Part shown: positions 1 to 8,758 of the stretch, one piece after another
How the letters are laid out: every line of letters starts with the position of its first letter
Numbering within the stretch: position 1 is the stretch's first letter
NCBI RefSeq assembly: GCF_001552355.1
Contig: NZ_BCRA01000010.1
Location: forward strand, 1 to 64,000
Reading direction: 5' to 3'
Length of the DNA: 64,000 nt
From: Microbacterium resistens NBRC 103078
GTDB taxonomy: Bacteria; Actinomycetota; Actinomycetes; Actinomycetales; Microbacteriaceae
Notes under the pieces: generated by a model
Told to the model about the DNA's origin: nothing
Database searches by the model: none
Seen by the model: only the letters and a program-made list of their open reading frames with translations
Program-made: the position numbers and the translations under genes

Positions 1-2
1 CT

Positions 3-602
3 GCCGTCCCCGCCGAGACGACGGCAGTCTCCGGCTCCGCGGCCGCCGGGACCGGCGAGGCTCCGCGGGCCGCCGCCGTGCTCGACCAGGACGTGTTCAC
101 GACCCTGCGTCAGCCGAAGGCGCCCGGTGCGCTCGCGCTGGACGGCGTGTGGCATCAGATCTCGCCGCGGTACGTGACCTCGCAGCTGCTGCAGAACGTG
201 CTCTTCCTCGCCGTGGTCGTCGTCGCGGCGCTCGTCCTGGTCTTCGTGCTGGACCAGCCCTGGGCCTGGATCCCCGGAGGGATCCTCGCGGTGATCACCG
301 TCGTGACGCTGGCGATCCTGCCCCGGCAGGCCCGGGCGATCGGGTACATGCTGCGCGCGGACGACATCGTCTTCCGGCGGGGCATCCTCTGGCAGCGCAT
401 GATCGCCGTGCCCTACGGCCGCATGCAGCTCGTCGACATCACCCACGGCCCCCTCGATCGTGCGTTCGGCATCGCGAAGCTGAAGATGGTGACCGCCGCG
501 GCGACCACCGGGGTGGAGATCCCCGGCATGAACCAGGCGGCGGCCGAGGCCCTGCGCGACACGCTGATCGAGGTCGCCGAGACCCGCCGGACCGGGCTGT
601 GA
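3..602 (+). CDS. PH domain-containing membrane protein (YdbS-like), 5' partial
   Basis: The reading frame is open to the left edge of the window, so the true start is probably outside; the first in-window start candidate is a GTG at 78. Two adjacent hydrophobic segments (about positions 184-252 and 262-320) form a membrane hairpin. They are followed by a bacterial PH (bPH_2) module containing the family hallmark VPYGRMQLVDITHGPLDR. It is arranged like B. subtilis YdbS and is immediately followed, with overlapping stop and start, by a larger multi-PH membrane protein, the usual YdbS/YdbT pairing. The biochemical role of this pair is not established; a role in the envelope or in stress and antimicrobial-peptide tolerance has been suggested for related proteins. 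Family assignment is good, function is unknown. Confidence 0.85.
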   Translation, partial: AVPAETTAVSGSAAAGTGEAPRAAAVLDQDVFTTLRQPKAPGALALDGVWHQISPRYVTSQLLQNVLFLAVVVVAALVLVFVLDQPWAWIPGGILAVITVVTLAILPRQARAIGYMLRADDIVFRRGILWQRMIAVPYGRMQLVDITHGPLDRAFGIAKLKMVTAAATTGVEIPGMNQAAAEALRDTLIEVAETRRTGL

Positions 603-604
603 GC

Positions 605-2344
605 ATGCTTCCTCCGTCGTCCCCGCCCGCGGGCGGCGAGCCCTCCGCACCCGTGACCACCGCGGACGGGACCCTTCCGTCGGGCGGGTCCTCCGAGCTC
701 GCGGACGGCGAATGGCACCGGATGCATCCGCTGACCCCGCTGTTCAAGGGCGGGCTGGCGCTGATCGTCATCCTGGGTCTCGTCGTCGCGAACCTCCGGG
801 ACAAGGTCGTCCACTGGGTCATCGGGCTCTTCTCGCCCGAGGCGTCGCGCGTGGAGGTGGGCGGGGATCCGGTGGACTGGGTGCTGTCGAACAACCTCGC
901 GCTGGTGGCGCTGCTCGGGGTCTTCGTCGTGCTCGTCGTCCTGATCCTCATCTTCTGGATGGTGTGGCGCTTCCAGCAGTTCCGCATCACGGGTGAGCAC
1001 GTCGAGGTGCGCAAGGGCATCGTCTTCCGCTCGCAGCGGCGCGCTCCGCTCGACCGGGTGCAGGGGGTGAATCTCACGCGGCCCTTCCCCGCCCGCCTGA
1101 TCGGGATGGCGAAGCTGGAGGTGGTCGGCGCCGGAACCGACGCGAACGTCGCTCTGGAGTATCTGTCCACGCCGAAGGCGGAGGCCGTCCGGATGGACAT
1201 CCTCCGCCTGGCCTCCGGCGCACGTCGCGCTCGCGAGATCGCGCGCGGCGGCGTTCCCGCCGTCGCCGGGAACGCGCAGGACGCCCGTTCGGCCAGGGCG
1301 CAGCTCGTCGAAGGCGTGAACCAGGGGGTCACCGGGATCATCGCGGGCGTCGACATGGACGATGTCGCGCCGGAGAGCATCCTTCGGATCCCGACCGGCC
1401 GCCTCGTCGGCTCGCAGCTGCTGTCGGCCGTCATGTGGCTGGTCTTCTTCGCGGTGCTGTTCGCCGTCGTCATGGCGTTCGTGTTCCCCCCGATCGTCGC
1501 GAACGAGGGCCCGGCGGGCGCTGCGATCCTCCTCGGCGTCGCGCTCGTGACCGGCCTGCCGATGCTGTTCGCAGCGGTCGCGATCACGTGGGCGCAGATC
1601 GCGAAGTCGCTGCGGTACTCGATCGCGCCCACGCCGGACGGCGTGCGGATCACCTTCGGCCTGCTCACCACCGTCACCGAGACCATTCCGCCGGGACGCA
1701 TCTTCGCCGTCGAGGTGTCGCAGCCGCTGCTGTGGCGCCCGTTCGGGTGGTGGACCGTCAAGATCAACCGGATGTCCGGCAAGAGCGCCTCGGCCCAGCA
1801 GTCCAGCACGGCGCAGCAGTTCAACGTGGTGCTCCCGGTCGGTGCCCGCGCGGACGTCGAGCGCGTTCTCGGCCTCATCCTCCCGGACGCCCCGCACGAG
1901 GTCGTGCCCCTCATCTGGGAGCACGGCGTGCTCGGCCCCGTGGCGGGCGACCCGTACCGCACCATCCCGGCGCGAGCCTGGTGGCGGCGGCCGTTCTCCT
2001 GGCGGCGGCACGGCATCGCGCTGACCGACTTCGCGCTGCTCATCCGCCGCGGACGCATCTGGCGCAAGCTCGCGCTGTTCCCGCTCGCGCGCCTCCAGGG
2101 CTTTTCGGTCGAGCAGGGGCCGATCGACCGTGCGCAGCGCGTGGCCAGCGGCCGACCGCACTCCGTCACCGGGCCCGTCACGGGCGATGTCTCCGGCATC
2201 GAGCGGGATGTCATGGTCGAGCTGCTCGACGCCGTCAGCCGAGCGGCGGCGCGCGCCGCGGCCGAGGACCGCGGACACCGATGGGCGGAGTCCGGCGCGG
2301 GGACGCCTCTCGTCGCCGACGCCGCCGGACCCGCGACGCCGTGA
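605..2344 (+). CDS. Multi-PH domain membrane protein (YdbT-like)
   Basis: A 579-residue membrane protein. It has a Ser/Pro-rich cytoplasmic N-terminus, a first pair of membrane segments, then a bPH_2 module (RKGIVFRSQRRAPLDRVQGV). A second hydrophobic pair around the middle is followed by a degenerate PH repeat (TETIPPGRIFAVEVSQPLLW), and a third repeat lies near the C-terminus (LIRRGRIWRKLALFPLARLQ). This is the YdbT architecture, and the gene follows its YdbS-like partner. An alternative GTG start at 599 overlaps the upstream stop as GTGA; either choice implies translational coupling. The downstream gene also overlaps by GTGA. Function is unknown beyond family membership. Confidence 0.85.
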   Translation: MLPPSSPPAGGEPSAPVTTADGTLPSGGSSELADGEWHRMHPLTPLFKGGLALIVILGLVVANLRDKVVHWVIGLFSPEASRVEVGGDPVDWVLSNNLALVALLGVFVVLVVLILIFWMVWRFQQFRITGEHVEVRKGIVFRSQRRAPLDRVQGVNLTRPFPARLIGMAKLEVVGAGTDANVALEYLSTPKAEAVRMDILRLASGARRAREIARGGVPAVAGNAQDARSARAQLVEGVNQGVTGIIAGVDMDDVAPESILRIPTGRLVGSQLLSAVMWLVFFAVLFAVVMAFVFPPIVANEGPAGAAILLGVALVTGLPMLFAAVAITWAQIAKSLRYSIAPTPDGVRITFGLLTTVTETIPPGRIFAVEVSQPLLWRPFGWWTVKINRMSGKSASAQQSSTAQQFNVVLPVGARADVERVLGLILPDAPHEVVPLIWEHGVLGPVAGDPYRTIPARAWWRRPFSWRRHGIALTDFALLIRRGRIWRKLALFPLARLQGFSVEQGPIDRAQRVASGRPHSVTGPVTGDVSGIERDVMVELLDAVSRAAARAAAEDRGHRWAESGAGTPLVADAAGPATP

Positions 2345-3042
2345 GCCGTGACGGGCGCCTCGCCGTCGGGATTGTCGGCGCGGGGCGCGTCGGGCCGGTC
2401 CTGGGCGCCGCGCTGGCCGGTGCCGGGCATCGTCTCGTCGGGATCACCGCGGGCTCCGACCCCGACCGGGTGGCGGCGATCCTGCCGGGCTTGGAGGTGC
2501 GTGAGGCCGACGCGCTGGTGCGGGACAGCCAGCTCGTGGTGCTCGCGGTGCCCGGCGAGCAGCTGCCCGGGCTGGTCGCGGGGCTGGCCGAGGTCGGGGC
2601 CTGGCAGCCGGGGCAGCTCGTGCTCCACACCGACCCGGCCTTCGGGACCGATGTGCTCGAGCCGGCGGTGCAGCGCGGGGCGATCCCGCTCGCGGTCCAT
2701 CCCGCGATCACCTTCACGGGGACCACGCTGGATCTTCGCCAGCTTCAGGCGTCCTACGCCGCGGTGACGGCGCCGCCGATGGTCCTGCCCATCGCCCAGG
2801 CCCTCGCGGTGGAGCTCGGATGCGAGCCGGTCGTGATCGAGGAGCAGGACCGGGCCGCGTATGCGGAGGCGATCAGCACCGCGTCGGCCTTCTCGCGCGC
2901 CATCGTGGGTCAGGCCACGGGCATCCTCCGCGGGATCGGCGTGGAGAACCCCGGCGGCTACCTCTCGGCCCTCGTCTCCTCGGCGGTCGAGCAGGCTCTC
3001 CGCGATGCCTCCGATCCGCTGGAGCCGCCGGCCGTGGGCTGA
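2341..3042 (+). CDS. Rossmann-like / DUF2520 domain oxidoreductase-like protein
   Basis: A 233-residue protein that opens with a dinucleotide-binding motif (VGIVGAGRVGPVLGAALAGA). It continues as a KPR/NADP-oxidoreductase-like Rossmann domain (about residues 10-120) and ends in a helical DUF2520 C-terminal domain containing HPAITFTG. The GTG start overlaps the upstream stop as GTGA, so it belongs to the PH-protein operon. Relatives usually stand next to panC and lysS in Actinobacteria. Here lysS follows after 117 bases but no panC is present. No catalytic activity is known for this family, and I do not assign one. Confidence 0.85.
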   Translation: MSRDGRLAVGIVGAGRVGPVLGAALAGAGHRLVGITAGSDPDRVAAILPGLEVREADALVRDSQLVVLAVPGEQLPGLVAGLAEVGAWQPGQLVLHTDPAFGTDVLEPAVQRGAIPLAVHPAITFTGTTLDLRQLQASYAAVTAPPMVLPIAQALAVELGCEPVVIEEQDRAAYAEAISTASAFSRAIVGQATGILRGIGVENPGGYLSALVSSAVEQALRDASDPLEPPAVG

Positions 3043-3125
3043 CGCGGTCGTCCCCGCCGCGAAGAGCAAGACGAGCGCGACGAGGGCGGCGAGGGCACCC
3101 CGCGGAGAGCGGCGGAGGGCGCCGG

Positions 3126-3131
3126 TAGACT
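3126..3131 (+). promoter_or_regulatory. -10 box of the lysS promoter
   Basis: TAGACT sits 28 bases before the lysS ATG in the only intergenic gap on this side. It matches the TANNNT -10 form seen before many genes in this window, giving a short leader that carries the GAGGAG ribosome-binding site. No convincing -35 was identified. Confidence 0.5.
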
Positions 3132-3159
3132 GGACGGCGACTTCCGAGGAGCCCCACCC

Positions 3160-4707
3160 ATGACTGACGCGCCCGCGCAGACCCCCGCCGTCGACCCGTC
3201 GTCCGGCACCGACGCCGCCGAGTCGGCCGAGGACACCTTCGAGCAGCGGGCGGTGCGTCTGGCCAAGCGCGAGCGGCTGATCGCCGAGCGCACGGACGCG
3301 GCGGGCGGCGCCTTCCCTGTGGCCGTCCCGGTGACGCACACGATCCCGCAGCTGCGGGCGGAGTACGGCGAGCTGGAGGCCGGCGCGGAGACCGGCACCG
3401 TCGTGGGCATCGCCGGTCGCGTGGTGTTCAGCCGCAACACCGGCAAGCTCTGCTTCGCGACGCTGCAGGCCGGTGACGGCTCCCGCATCCAAGCGATGAT
3501 CTCGCTGGCCAACGTCGGCGAGGAGTCGCTGCAGCGGTGGAAGGAGCTGGTGGACCTCGGCGACCACGTGTTCGTGCACGGCGAGGTGATCTCCAGCCGC
3601 CGTGGCGAGCTGTCGGTCATGGCCGACGACTGGGTGATCGCCTCCAAGGCCGTGCTGCCGCTGCCGAACGTGTACGGGGAGCTGAGCGAGGAGAGCCGCG
3701 TGCGCAGCCGCTTCCTCGACCTGATCGTCCGCGATCAGGCGCGGACGACGGTTCGCGCGCGGGCCGCGGTGAACGCGAGCCTCCGGCAGACCTTCACGGC
3801 GCACGGCTTCCTCGAGGTCGAGACGCCGATGCTCCAGGTGCAGCACGGCGGCGCCTCGGCGCGTCCGTTCATCACCCACTCGAACGCCTTCGACACCGAG
3901 CTGTACCTCCGGATCGCGCCGGAGCTGTACCTGAAGCGCGCCGTCGTGGGGGGCATCGATCGCGTCTACGAGATCAACCGGAACTTCCGCAACGAGGGCG
4001 CGGACTCCACGCACAGCCCCGAGTTCGCGATGCTGGAGGCCTACCAGGCATACAGCGACTACAACGGCATCGCGGACCTGACGCAGGAACTGGTGCAGAA
4101 CGCCGCGGTCGCGGTGGCGGGGTCCACCACGGTCACGTGGGCGGACGGCACCGAGTACGACCTCGGCGGCGAGTGGGATCGCATCTCGATGTACGACTCG
4201 CTCTCCGCCGCGGCAGGACGCACGTTCTCTCCGGCCGACCCGCTGGACGAGCTCGTCGCCTTCGCGCAGGCCCACGGCGTGGAGGTCCCGCCGCAGGCCA
4301 CGCACGGCAAGCTCATCGAGGAGCTCTGGGAGCACTTCGTCAAGGGCGGTCTGGAACGGCCGACGTTCGTGATGGACTTCCCCGTCGACACGTCGCCCCT
4401 CGTCCGTGAGCACCGGTCGATCCCGGGCGTCGTGGAGAAGTGGGACCTGTACGTGCGAGGCTTCGAGCTGGCCACCGGGTACTCCGAGCTGGTCGACCCG
4501 GTGATCCAGCGCGAGCGCTTCGAGGAGCAGGCGCGGCTGGCGGCGCGGGGCGACGTCGAGGCGATGCGCGTGGACGAGGAGTTCCTGCGCGCGCTCGAGC
4601 ACGGCATGCCGCCGACCGGCGGGATGGGCATGGGGATCGACCGTCTGCTCATGGCCGTGACCGGCCTCGGCATCCGCGAGACGATCCTCTTCCCGCTCGT
4701 CAAGTAG
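3160..4707 (+). CDS. lysS: Lysine--tRNA ligase (class II)
   Basis: A 515-residue cytoplasmic enzyme that charges tRNA-Lys. An N-terminal OB-fold anticodon-binding domain (about residues 65-175, with [18 protein letters not shown]) precedes the class II catalytic core. Motif 1 is [18 protein letters not shown], motif 2 is [14 protein letters not shown], and motif 3 near the C-terminus is [12 protein letters not shown]. Length and order match bacterial LysS. The ATG start is preceded by GAGGAG at a normal distance and by a TAGACT -10 box. The N-terminal extension of about 30 residues rich in A, D and S is common in Actinobacteria. A strong hairpin follows the gene. Confidence 0.97.
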   Translation: MTDAPAQTPAVDPSSGTDAAESAEDTFEQRAVRLAKRERLIAERTDAAGGAFPVAVPVTHTIPQLRAEYGELEAGAETGTVVGIAGRVVFSRNTGKLCFATLQAGDGSRIQAMISLANVGEESLQRWKELVDLGDHVFVHGEVISSRRGELSVMADDWVIASKAVLPLPNVYGELSEESRVRSRFLDLIVRDQARTTVRARAAVNASLRQTFTAHGFLEVETPMLQVQHGGASARPFITHSNAFDTELYLRIAPELYLKRAVVGGIDRVYEINRNFRNEGADSTHSPEFAMLEAYQAYSDYNGIADLTQELVQNAAVAVAGSTTVTWADGTEYDLGGEWDRISMYDSLSAAAGRTFSPADPLDELVAFAQAHGVEVPPQATHGKLIEELWEHFVKGGLERPTFVMDFPVDTSPLVREHRSIPGVVEKWDLYVRGFELATGYSELVDPVIQRERFEEQARLAARGDVEAMRVDEEFLRALEHGMPPTGGMGMGIDRLLMAVTGLGIRETILFPLVK

Positions 4708-4715
4708 CGTCCCGC

Positions 4716-4740
4716 CCGCCGGGCGCTCCGCGCCCGGCGG
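4716..4740. terminator. Bidirectional hairpin between lysS and the DUF4192 gene
   Basis: A perfect 11-bp stem, CCGCCGGGCGC paired with GCGCCCGGCGG around a TCC loop, starts 9 bases after the lysS stop and lies between convergent genes. There is no U-tract, as is usual for high-GC actinobacterial terminators. Confidence 0.7.
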
Positions 4741-4755
4741 ACCGCTTCGCCGTGG

Positions 4756-5949
4756 TCATGCCCGCGCTCCGGCGAACGCCCAGTCCGGCAGCGGCGAAGC
4801 GTGCAGCAGGCGCCGGAGGAGACCCGCGAACGAGTGCTCCGGGTCGATCAGCAGAGCCTGGTCCAGGTGGTGCGCGGCCGGCGTCGAGCGCCCCAGCGCC
4901 CAGGAGAGCCACGCGGCCGCGGCCAGGGCCCCGGGGCGGGCCCGCCGGGGAGCGAGAGCCGCGGCGCTCCGCGCGAGCGAGAGCGCCAGTCCCAGCCGGT
5001 CCGGGTCCGGTCGGGCACCGCGTCCGAGCATCACCTCCCCGATGTCTGCCGGGAACGAGCCCGGATCGATGTCGAACGCGATCTGCGCCTCCAGCGCGCG
5101 CTCGCCGTGCGCCTTCCCGCGGGCCCACTGGATCAGTGCGACATCGCGCAACGCTGGCCGGGCGAGGACGGCGATCAGCGCGGCGACCGTGAAGGGCGGC
5201 AGGTTCTGCGGTGCGTCCAGGAGGTCCTCGAGGAACGCCGGCAGGTCATCGAGCGCGAGCGTCGCCGCGAAGGCGCGAGGGTCCACGCGCGCCGAGGCGC
5301 ATCGCGGGTGCCCGGACGACAACGCCTCCTCCACGTCCTCCCACGCGCGTCCGATCCGCTCCTTCTCCGCGAGGTCGGCGGGCGGCAGTTCGCCACCCGT
5401 CGTCTGGTCGCCGGTGGCCGGCGCGAGACCCGGGACGGCCGGGGCCGCCGGGAGGTCCCCGAGATCGTGGCGGACGCGGTCGGGGTCGAGATAGTCGCCC
5501 CAGGCGTCGGGCCCCACGCAGAGCGCCTCGACGATGCGCAGTCCGCAGGCCGTGGCGCGCAGGAGGAGGTCGTCCATGAGCGCTGCGCCGGGAAAGGGGG
5601 AGGGCGACGCGTCCTCCCCGGCGGTGAGCGGCTCGTCCCGGTACAGCACGACCGCGAGCGCGTCGGTGTCGGGCACCCGGCAGGCCAGCCCCACCGCCGT
5701 GGCGGCGAACCGTTCCCGCGCCTCCGTCGCGACGGGATCCTCGCCTGCGCTCGGGCCCGGGACCGAGCCGGGCTCGGAGCCGCGCTCGGAGCCGGAGTCT
5801 CCCTCGGGCAGGTCGAAGCGGATGGCCCCGGCGGTGCGCCGGCCGGCGAACGGGAGCAGGACGGCGCTGCGGCGCGGGGTGAAGCCGGACAGGACGGGGA
5901 CGAGCGCGAGGAGCTCCGCGGCTCCGGACGCCTTCAGGATCGTGGTCAT
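4756..5949 (-). CDS. DUF4192 domain-containing protein
   Basis: A 397-residue protein of the actinobacterial DUF4192 family, recognised by its N-terminus (ELLALVPVLSGFTPRRSAVL, the family's conserved opening) and by its overall alpha/beta then helical character. The start ATG is chosen because GGAGG lies 9 bases upstream on the minus strand; longer in-frame extensions run into the divergent promoter region. The C-terminal half (about residues 290-390) is Ala-rich and helical, with alternation resembling TPR-like repeats. The gene faces lysS tail to tail. No function is known for the family; no enzyme or binding motif was seen. Confidence 0.8.
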   Translation of the reverse strand: MTTILKASGAAELLALVPVLSGFTPRRSAVLLPFAGRRTAGAIRFDLPEGDSGSERGSEPGSVPGPSAGEDPVATEARERFAATAVGLACRVPDTDALAVVLYRDEPLTAGEDASPSPFPGAALMDDLLLRATACGLRIVEALCVGPDAWGDYLDPDRVRHDLGDLPAAPAVPGLAPATGDQTTGGELPPADLAEKERIGRAWEDVEEALSSGHPRCASARVDPRAFAATLALDDLPAFLEDLLDAPQNLPPFTVAALIAVLARPALRDVALIQWARGKAHGERALEAQIAFDIDPGSFPADIGEVMLGRGARPDPDRLGLALSLARSAAALAPRRARPGALAAAAWLSWALGRSTPAAHHLDQALLIDPEHSFAGLLRRLLHASPLPDWAFAGARA

Positions 5950-5967
5950 GTCAGGATCCTCCGCGAC

Positions 5968-5997
5968 CGCGGGATCACGGAGCGGCCCGATCCCGCG
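5968..5997. repeat. Inverted repeat in the divergent region before the DUF4192 gene
   Basis: CGCGGGATC and GATCCCGCG are perfect 9-bp arms separated by 12 bases. They lie just upstream of the minus-strand DUF4192 gene and about 100 bases before the divergent small gene. It could be an operator or a hairpin; nothing else identifies it. Confidence 0.35.
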
Positions 5998-6087
5998 ATC
6001 GGTGGGCAACCGCGTGCCGTCCCTCGGGTGTGGAGGACGAGGAGTCGGGAGCGCGGTCACTCGCAGCCGGAGCCGAGGCGCGGCGCG

Positions 6088-6093
6088 TACGAT
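6088..6093 (+). promoter_or_regulatory. -10 box of a leaderless promoter
   Basis: TACGAT ends 6 bases before the ATG at 6100. At this spacing transcription would begin on or next to the start codon, and no ribosome-binding site is present. Confidence 0.5.
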
Positions 6094-6099
6094 GGGGTC

Positions 6100-6273
6100 A
6101 TGGACGATTTCTGGGCTGCGGCGGCGTGGTCGATCATTCCGACCCTCGCGGTGCTCGTCGTCTTCTTCGTGGTCCTTCGGGGCATCCTCCGCTTCGACCG
6201 CACCGAGCGCCGCACGCACGCGCGCATCGAGGCCGAGGAGCGAGCCGCCCGCGGTCTTCCCCCGCGTTCCTGA
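6100..6273 (+). CDS. Small single-pass membrane protein, 57 aa, unknown function
   Basis: A short gene supported by its composition: one hydrophobic membrane segment (about residues 9-28, SIIPTLAVLVVFFVVLRGIL) followed by a charged cytoplasmic tail rich in Arg and Glu. The start codon lies 6 bases after a TACGAT -10 box, giving a leaderless mRNA like several other genes here. Similar tiny membrane proteins with a basic/acidic amphipathic tail are common and unannotated in Microbacteriaceae. No partner or function can be read from the sequence. Confidence 0.7.
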   Translation: MDDFWAAAAWSIIPTLAVLVVFFVVLRGILRFDRTERRTHARIEAEERAARGLPPRS

Positions 6274-6408
6274 GCCGCCGGAACCCCTGAGCCTGAGGCG
6301 CGCGGGCCCGGTCCGCCGAGGACACACAGCGCAGCGCCCGAGGCGTGTCCGCGCGGCCCGCTACTGTGAGACGAAGCCGCCGTCGTGCGGCCTGCGTACG
6401 GGAGAGCG

Positions 6409-7869
6409 ATGACCATCGATGCGTGGCCCTGGTGGGTGGTGGCGATCGCGCTGGTGGTGGACATCACCATCCGCGTGACCGCGATCATCGTCGTGCCGCG
6501 GAACCGACGCCCCACAGCGGCGATGGCGTGGCTGCTGGCCATCTACTTCATCCCCATCGTCGGGGTCTTCCTGTTCCTCCTCATCGGGAACCCGCGGCTG
6601 CCCCGGGCGCGGCGCCGCAAGCAGGAGCAGATCAACGAGTACATCGCGGACATGAGCGCGAGCCTGGCCGTCGGCAGCCTCCGCCCGAACGCCCCGGAGT
6701 GGTTCGACGCCCTCGTGCGCATGAACAAGCGCCTCGGCGCGCTGCCGCTCACCGGGGACAACGGCGCGGAGCTGATCTCCGATTACCAGGAGTCCCTGGA
6801 CGCGATGGCCGCCGCCGTCCGCCGGGCGAAGGACTACGTGCACGTCGAGTTCTACATCCTGCAGGCGGATGCGGCGACCGACGACTTCTTCCGCGCCCTG
6901 GAGGAGGTGGCTGCGCGGGGGGTGACCGTGCGCGTGCTGCTGGACCACTGGGCCAACCGCTGGAAGCCGCGCTACCGCCAGACGATCGCCCGGCTGGACG
7001 CGATGGGCGCCCACTGGCAGCTCATGCTCCCCGTGCAGCCGCTGCGGGGGAAGACCCAGCGCCCGGATCTGCGCAATCACCGCAAGCTCCTCGTCGTCGA
7101 CGGCGACGTCGCCTTCCTCGGCTCGCAGAACGTGACCGACTCCAGCTACAACCTCCCGAAGAACATCAAGCGCGGCCTGCACTGGGTCGACCTGATGGTC
7201 CGCCTCGACGGCCCGGTCGTCGCGAGCGTCAACGCGGTGTTCCTGTCGGACTGGTACAGCGAGACCGGGCACGTGCCGGACGACCTGGACTTCCTGCGCG
7301 CCGAGGCGGGCAGCGGCGACCTGGACTGTCAGATCGTGCCGTCCGGTCCCGGGTTCGAGGTCGAGAACAACCTGCGTCTGTTCCTCAGCCTGCTCTATGC
7401 GGCCAAGCACAAGATCATGATCGTCAGCCCGTACTTCGTCCCGGACGAGGCGCTGCTGCTCGCCGTGACCGCGGCGTGCGACCGCGGGATCCAGGTGGAG
7501 CTGTTCGTCTCGGAGGAGGGCGACCAGGCGATCGTCTACCACGCGCAGCGCAGCTACTACGAGGCGCTGCTGCGGGCAGGGGTGCGGATCTGGATGTACC
7601 GCAAGCCGTACATCCTGCACACCAAGAGCCTCACCATCGACGACGACATCGCCGTCATCGGGTCGAGCAACATGGACATGCGCTCGTTCGGCCTCAACCT
7701 GGAGATCTCCATGCTGGTGCGGGGAGAGGAGTTCGTGGAGGACGTGCGCCGCGTCGAGGACCGCTACCGCGAGCTGAGCCGCGAGCTGACGCTGGAGGAG
7801 TGGATGCAGCAGCCGCTGCGCTCGACCGTCCTGGACAACCTCGCCCGGCTGACCTCCGCGCTGCAGTGA
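6409..7869 (+). CDS. cls: Cardiolipin synthase (phospholipase D family)
   Basis: A 486-residue membrane enzyme expected to condense phosphatidylglycerol into cardiolipin. Two N-terminal membrane segments (about residues 5-25 and 38-58) anchor it. Two PLD catalytic HKD motifs follow: NHRKLLVVDG with His near 224, and LHTKSLTIDDDI with His near 404, each followed by the usual GS(Q/S)N. Length and layout match Cls of Gram-positive bacteria. The ATG at 6409 is preferred over the in-frame GTG at 6385 because GGGAGAG lies just upstream. A TACTGT -10-like box is at 6362. Confidence 0.93.
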   Translation: MTIDAWPWWVVAIALVVDITIRVTAIIVVPRNRRPTAAMAWLLAIYFIPIVGVFLFLLIGNPRLPRARRRKQEQINEYIADMSASLAVGSLRPNAPEWFDALVRMNKRLGALPLTGDNGAELISDYQESLDAMAAAVRRAKDYVHVEFYILQADAATDDFFRALEEVAARGVTVRVLLDHWANRWKPRYRQTIARLDAMGAHWQLMLPVQPLRGKTQRPDLRNHRKLLVVDGDVAFLGSQNVTDSSYNLPKNIKRGLHWVDLMVRLDGPVVASVNAVFLSDWYSETGHVPDDLDFLRAEAGSGDLDCQIVPSGPGFEVENNLRLFLSLLYAAKHKIMIVSPYFVPDEALLLAVTAACDRGIQVELFVSEEGDQAIVYHAQRSYYEALLRAGVRIWMYRKPYILHTKSLTIDDDIAVIGSSNMDMRSFGLNLEISMLVRGEEFVEDVRRVEDRYRELSRELTLEEWMQQPLRSTVLDNLARLTSALQ

Positions 7870-7959
7870 CGGCGGCCTCGAGGGCAGCGGTGCGGCGGGG
7901 AGCCCGCCATCCTCAGCACCCTCCCAGTGCGGGCCCGGGTGACGCGGGGGCCGCCCGTC

Positions 7960-7965
7960 TAGCAT
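7960..7965 (+). promoter_or_regulatory. -10 box of a leaderless promoter
   Basis: TAGCAT ends 7 bases before the ATG at 7973, and there is no ribosome-binding site. The element also favours ATG 7973 over the in-frame ATG 7964, which lies inside the box. Confidence 0.55.
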
Positions 7966-7972
7966 GGGCCTC

Positions 7973-8707
7973 ATGAGGATTCGATCGGCTCTTGCAGCAG
8001 TGTCCCTCGCGGCGGCGGCGGTCGTCCTCGCCGCGTGCTCCGGCGGACCCGGGGGAACCCCTGCCCCGACGACGGTCCCCACCGGGTCCTCGACCCCGGA
8101 TCCCGGCCCCGACCTGGAGACCGCGGCGACGTGGCTGGACGGCGGCCGGCTCGTCGGACTCGTCACCTTCGGCTCCTCCAGTTGCGTGCCGCAGGTCGGC
8201 GACGTCAGCGCCGAGGGGCAGCAGCTGACGGTCGAGCTGGTGTCGACGACTCCGGCCGATGCCGTGTGCACCGCGGACTACAGCCCCCGCGCCGTGGCGG
8301 TCGCGGTCCCCGACGGCGTCGATCCGACGAAGGACGTCGTGATCTCGATCACGGGGGACGAGGCCGCCGGACAGGTCGCGCTCGCCGGCGATCCCGCCAT
8401 GGCCGCGGCCGGCACTCCGACGGACTACCGGCCCAGCGCCGGGTGGTATTCGGACGCCGGCGCCGTGCTGCTCACCTGGGGCTCGTCCTCCTGCGTCCCC
8501 GAGATCGAGCGGGCGCAGATCGGCGAGACCGGCGCGACCCTGATGTTCCGGGACCTCGACCGTCCGTGCACGATGGACATGCAGCCGCGGGCGACCGTGG
8601 TGGGCCTGGGCGGCACGGCCCTCACGCAGGAGGGCTACGTCCTGACCCTGACCGGAGGCGGTCTCGACGGCGAGGTCACGGTCGGCGGGGCTCTCCCCGG
8701 ACGCTGA
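7973..8707 (+). CDS. Secreted lipoprotein with an internal repeat, unknown function
   Basis: A 244-residue predicted lipoprotein: basic start, hydrophobic h-region and lipobox VVLAAC at about residues 19-24, then a Pro/Thr/Ser linker. The mature part holds two related halves. Each has a W-x-G/A-D/G stretch followed by the motif FGSSSCVPQVGD or WGSSSCVPEIER and a later Cys, suggesting duplicated domains, each with a disulfide. This duplication is visible directly; I know of no assigned function. The gene is separated from cls by about 100 bases and faces the lipid kinase gene tail to tail. Confidence 0.8.
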   Translation: MRIRSALAAVSLAAAAVVLAACSGGPGGTPAPTTVPTGSSTPDPGPDLETAATWLDGGRLVGLVTFGSSSCVPQVGDVSAEGQQLTVELVSTTPADAVCTADYSPRAVAVAVPDGVDPTKDVVISITGDEAAGQVALAGDPAMAAAGTPTDYRPSAGWYSDAGAVLLTWGSSSCVPEIERAQIGETGATLMFRDLDRPCTMDMQPRATVVGLGGTALTQEGYVLTLTGGGLDGEVTVGGALPGR

Positions 8708-8758
8708 TCCCCGTCCGCGCCCGCCCGGCCCGGCATCGCGCCGGAGAAGGGCTGCGTT

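Noticed and set aside
2980-3110. A minus-strand stretch reading like a signal peptide (Ala/Leu/Val-rich) opposite the end of the DUF2520 gene
   Set aside because: No in-frame start with ribosome-binding site exists, it overlaps conserved DUF2520 coding sequence, and no coherent protein continues from it.
3043-3159. Possible riboswitch or T-box leader before lysS
   Set aside because: The gap is only 117 bases, of which about 28 follow the -10 box, with no specifier or antiterminator structure visible.
439-4602. A 1387-codon open frame on the minus strand, and similar very long frames elsewhere (for example 14656-17406 plus and 21583-24333 minus)
   Set aside because: These are antisense shadows of real genes in high-GC DNA: composition is extreme in Arg, His and Ala, no family motif is present, and each is covered by well-supported genes on the other strand.
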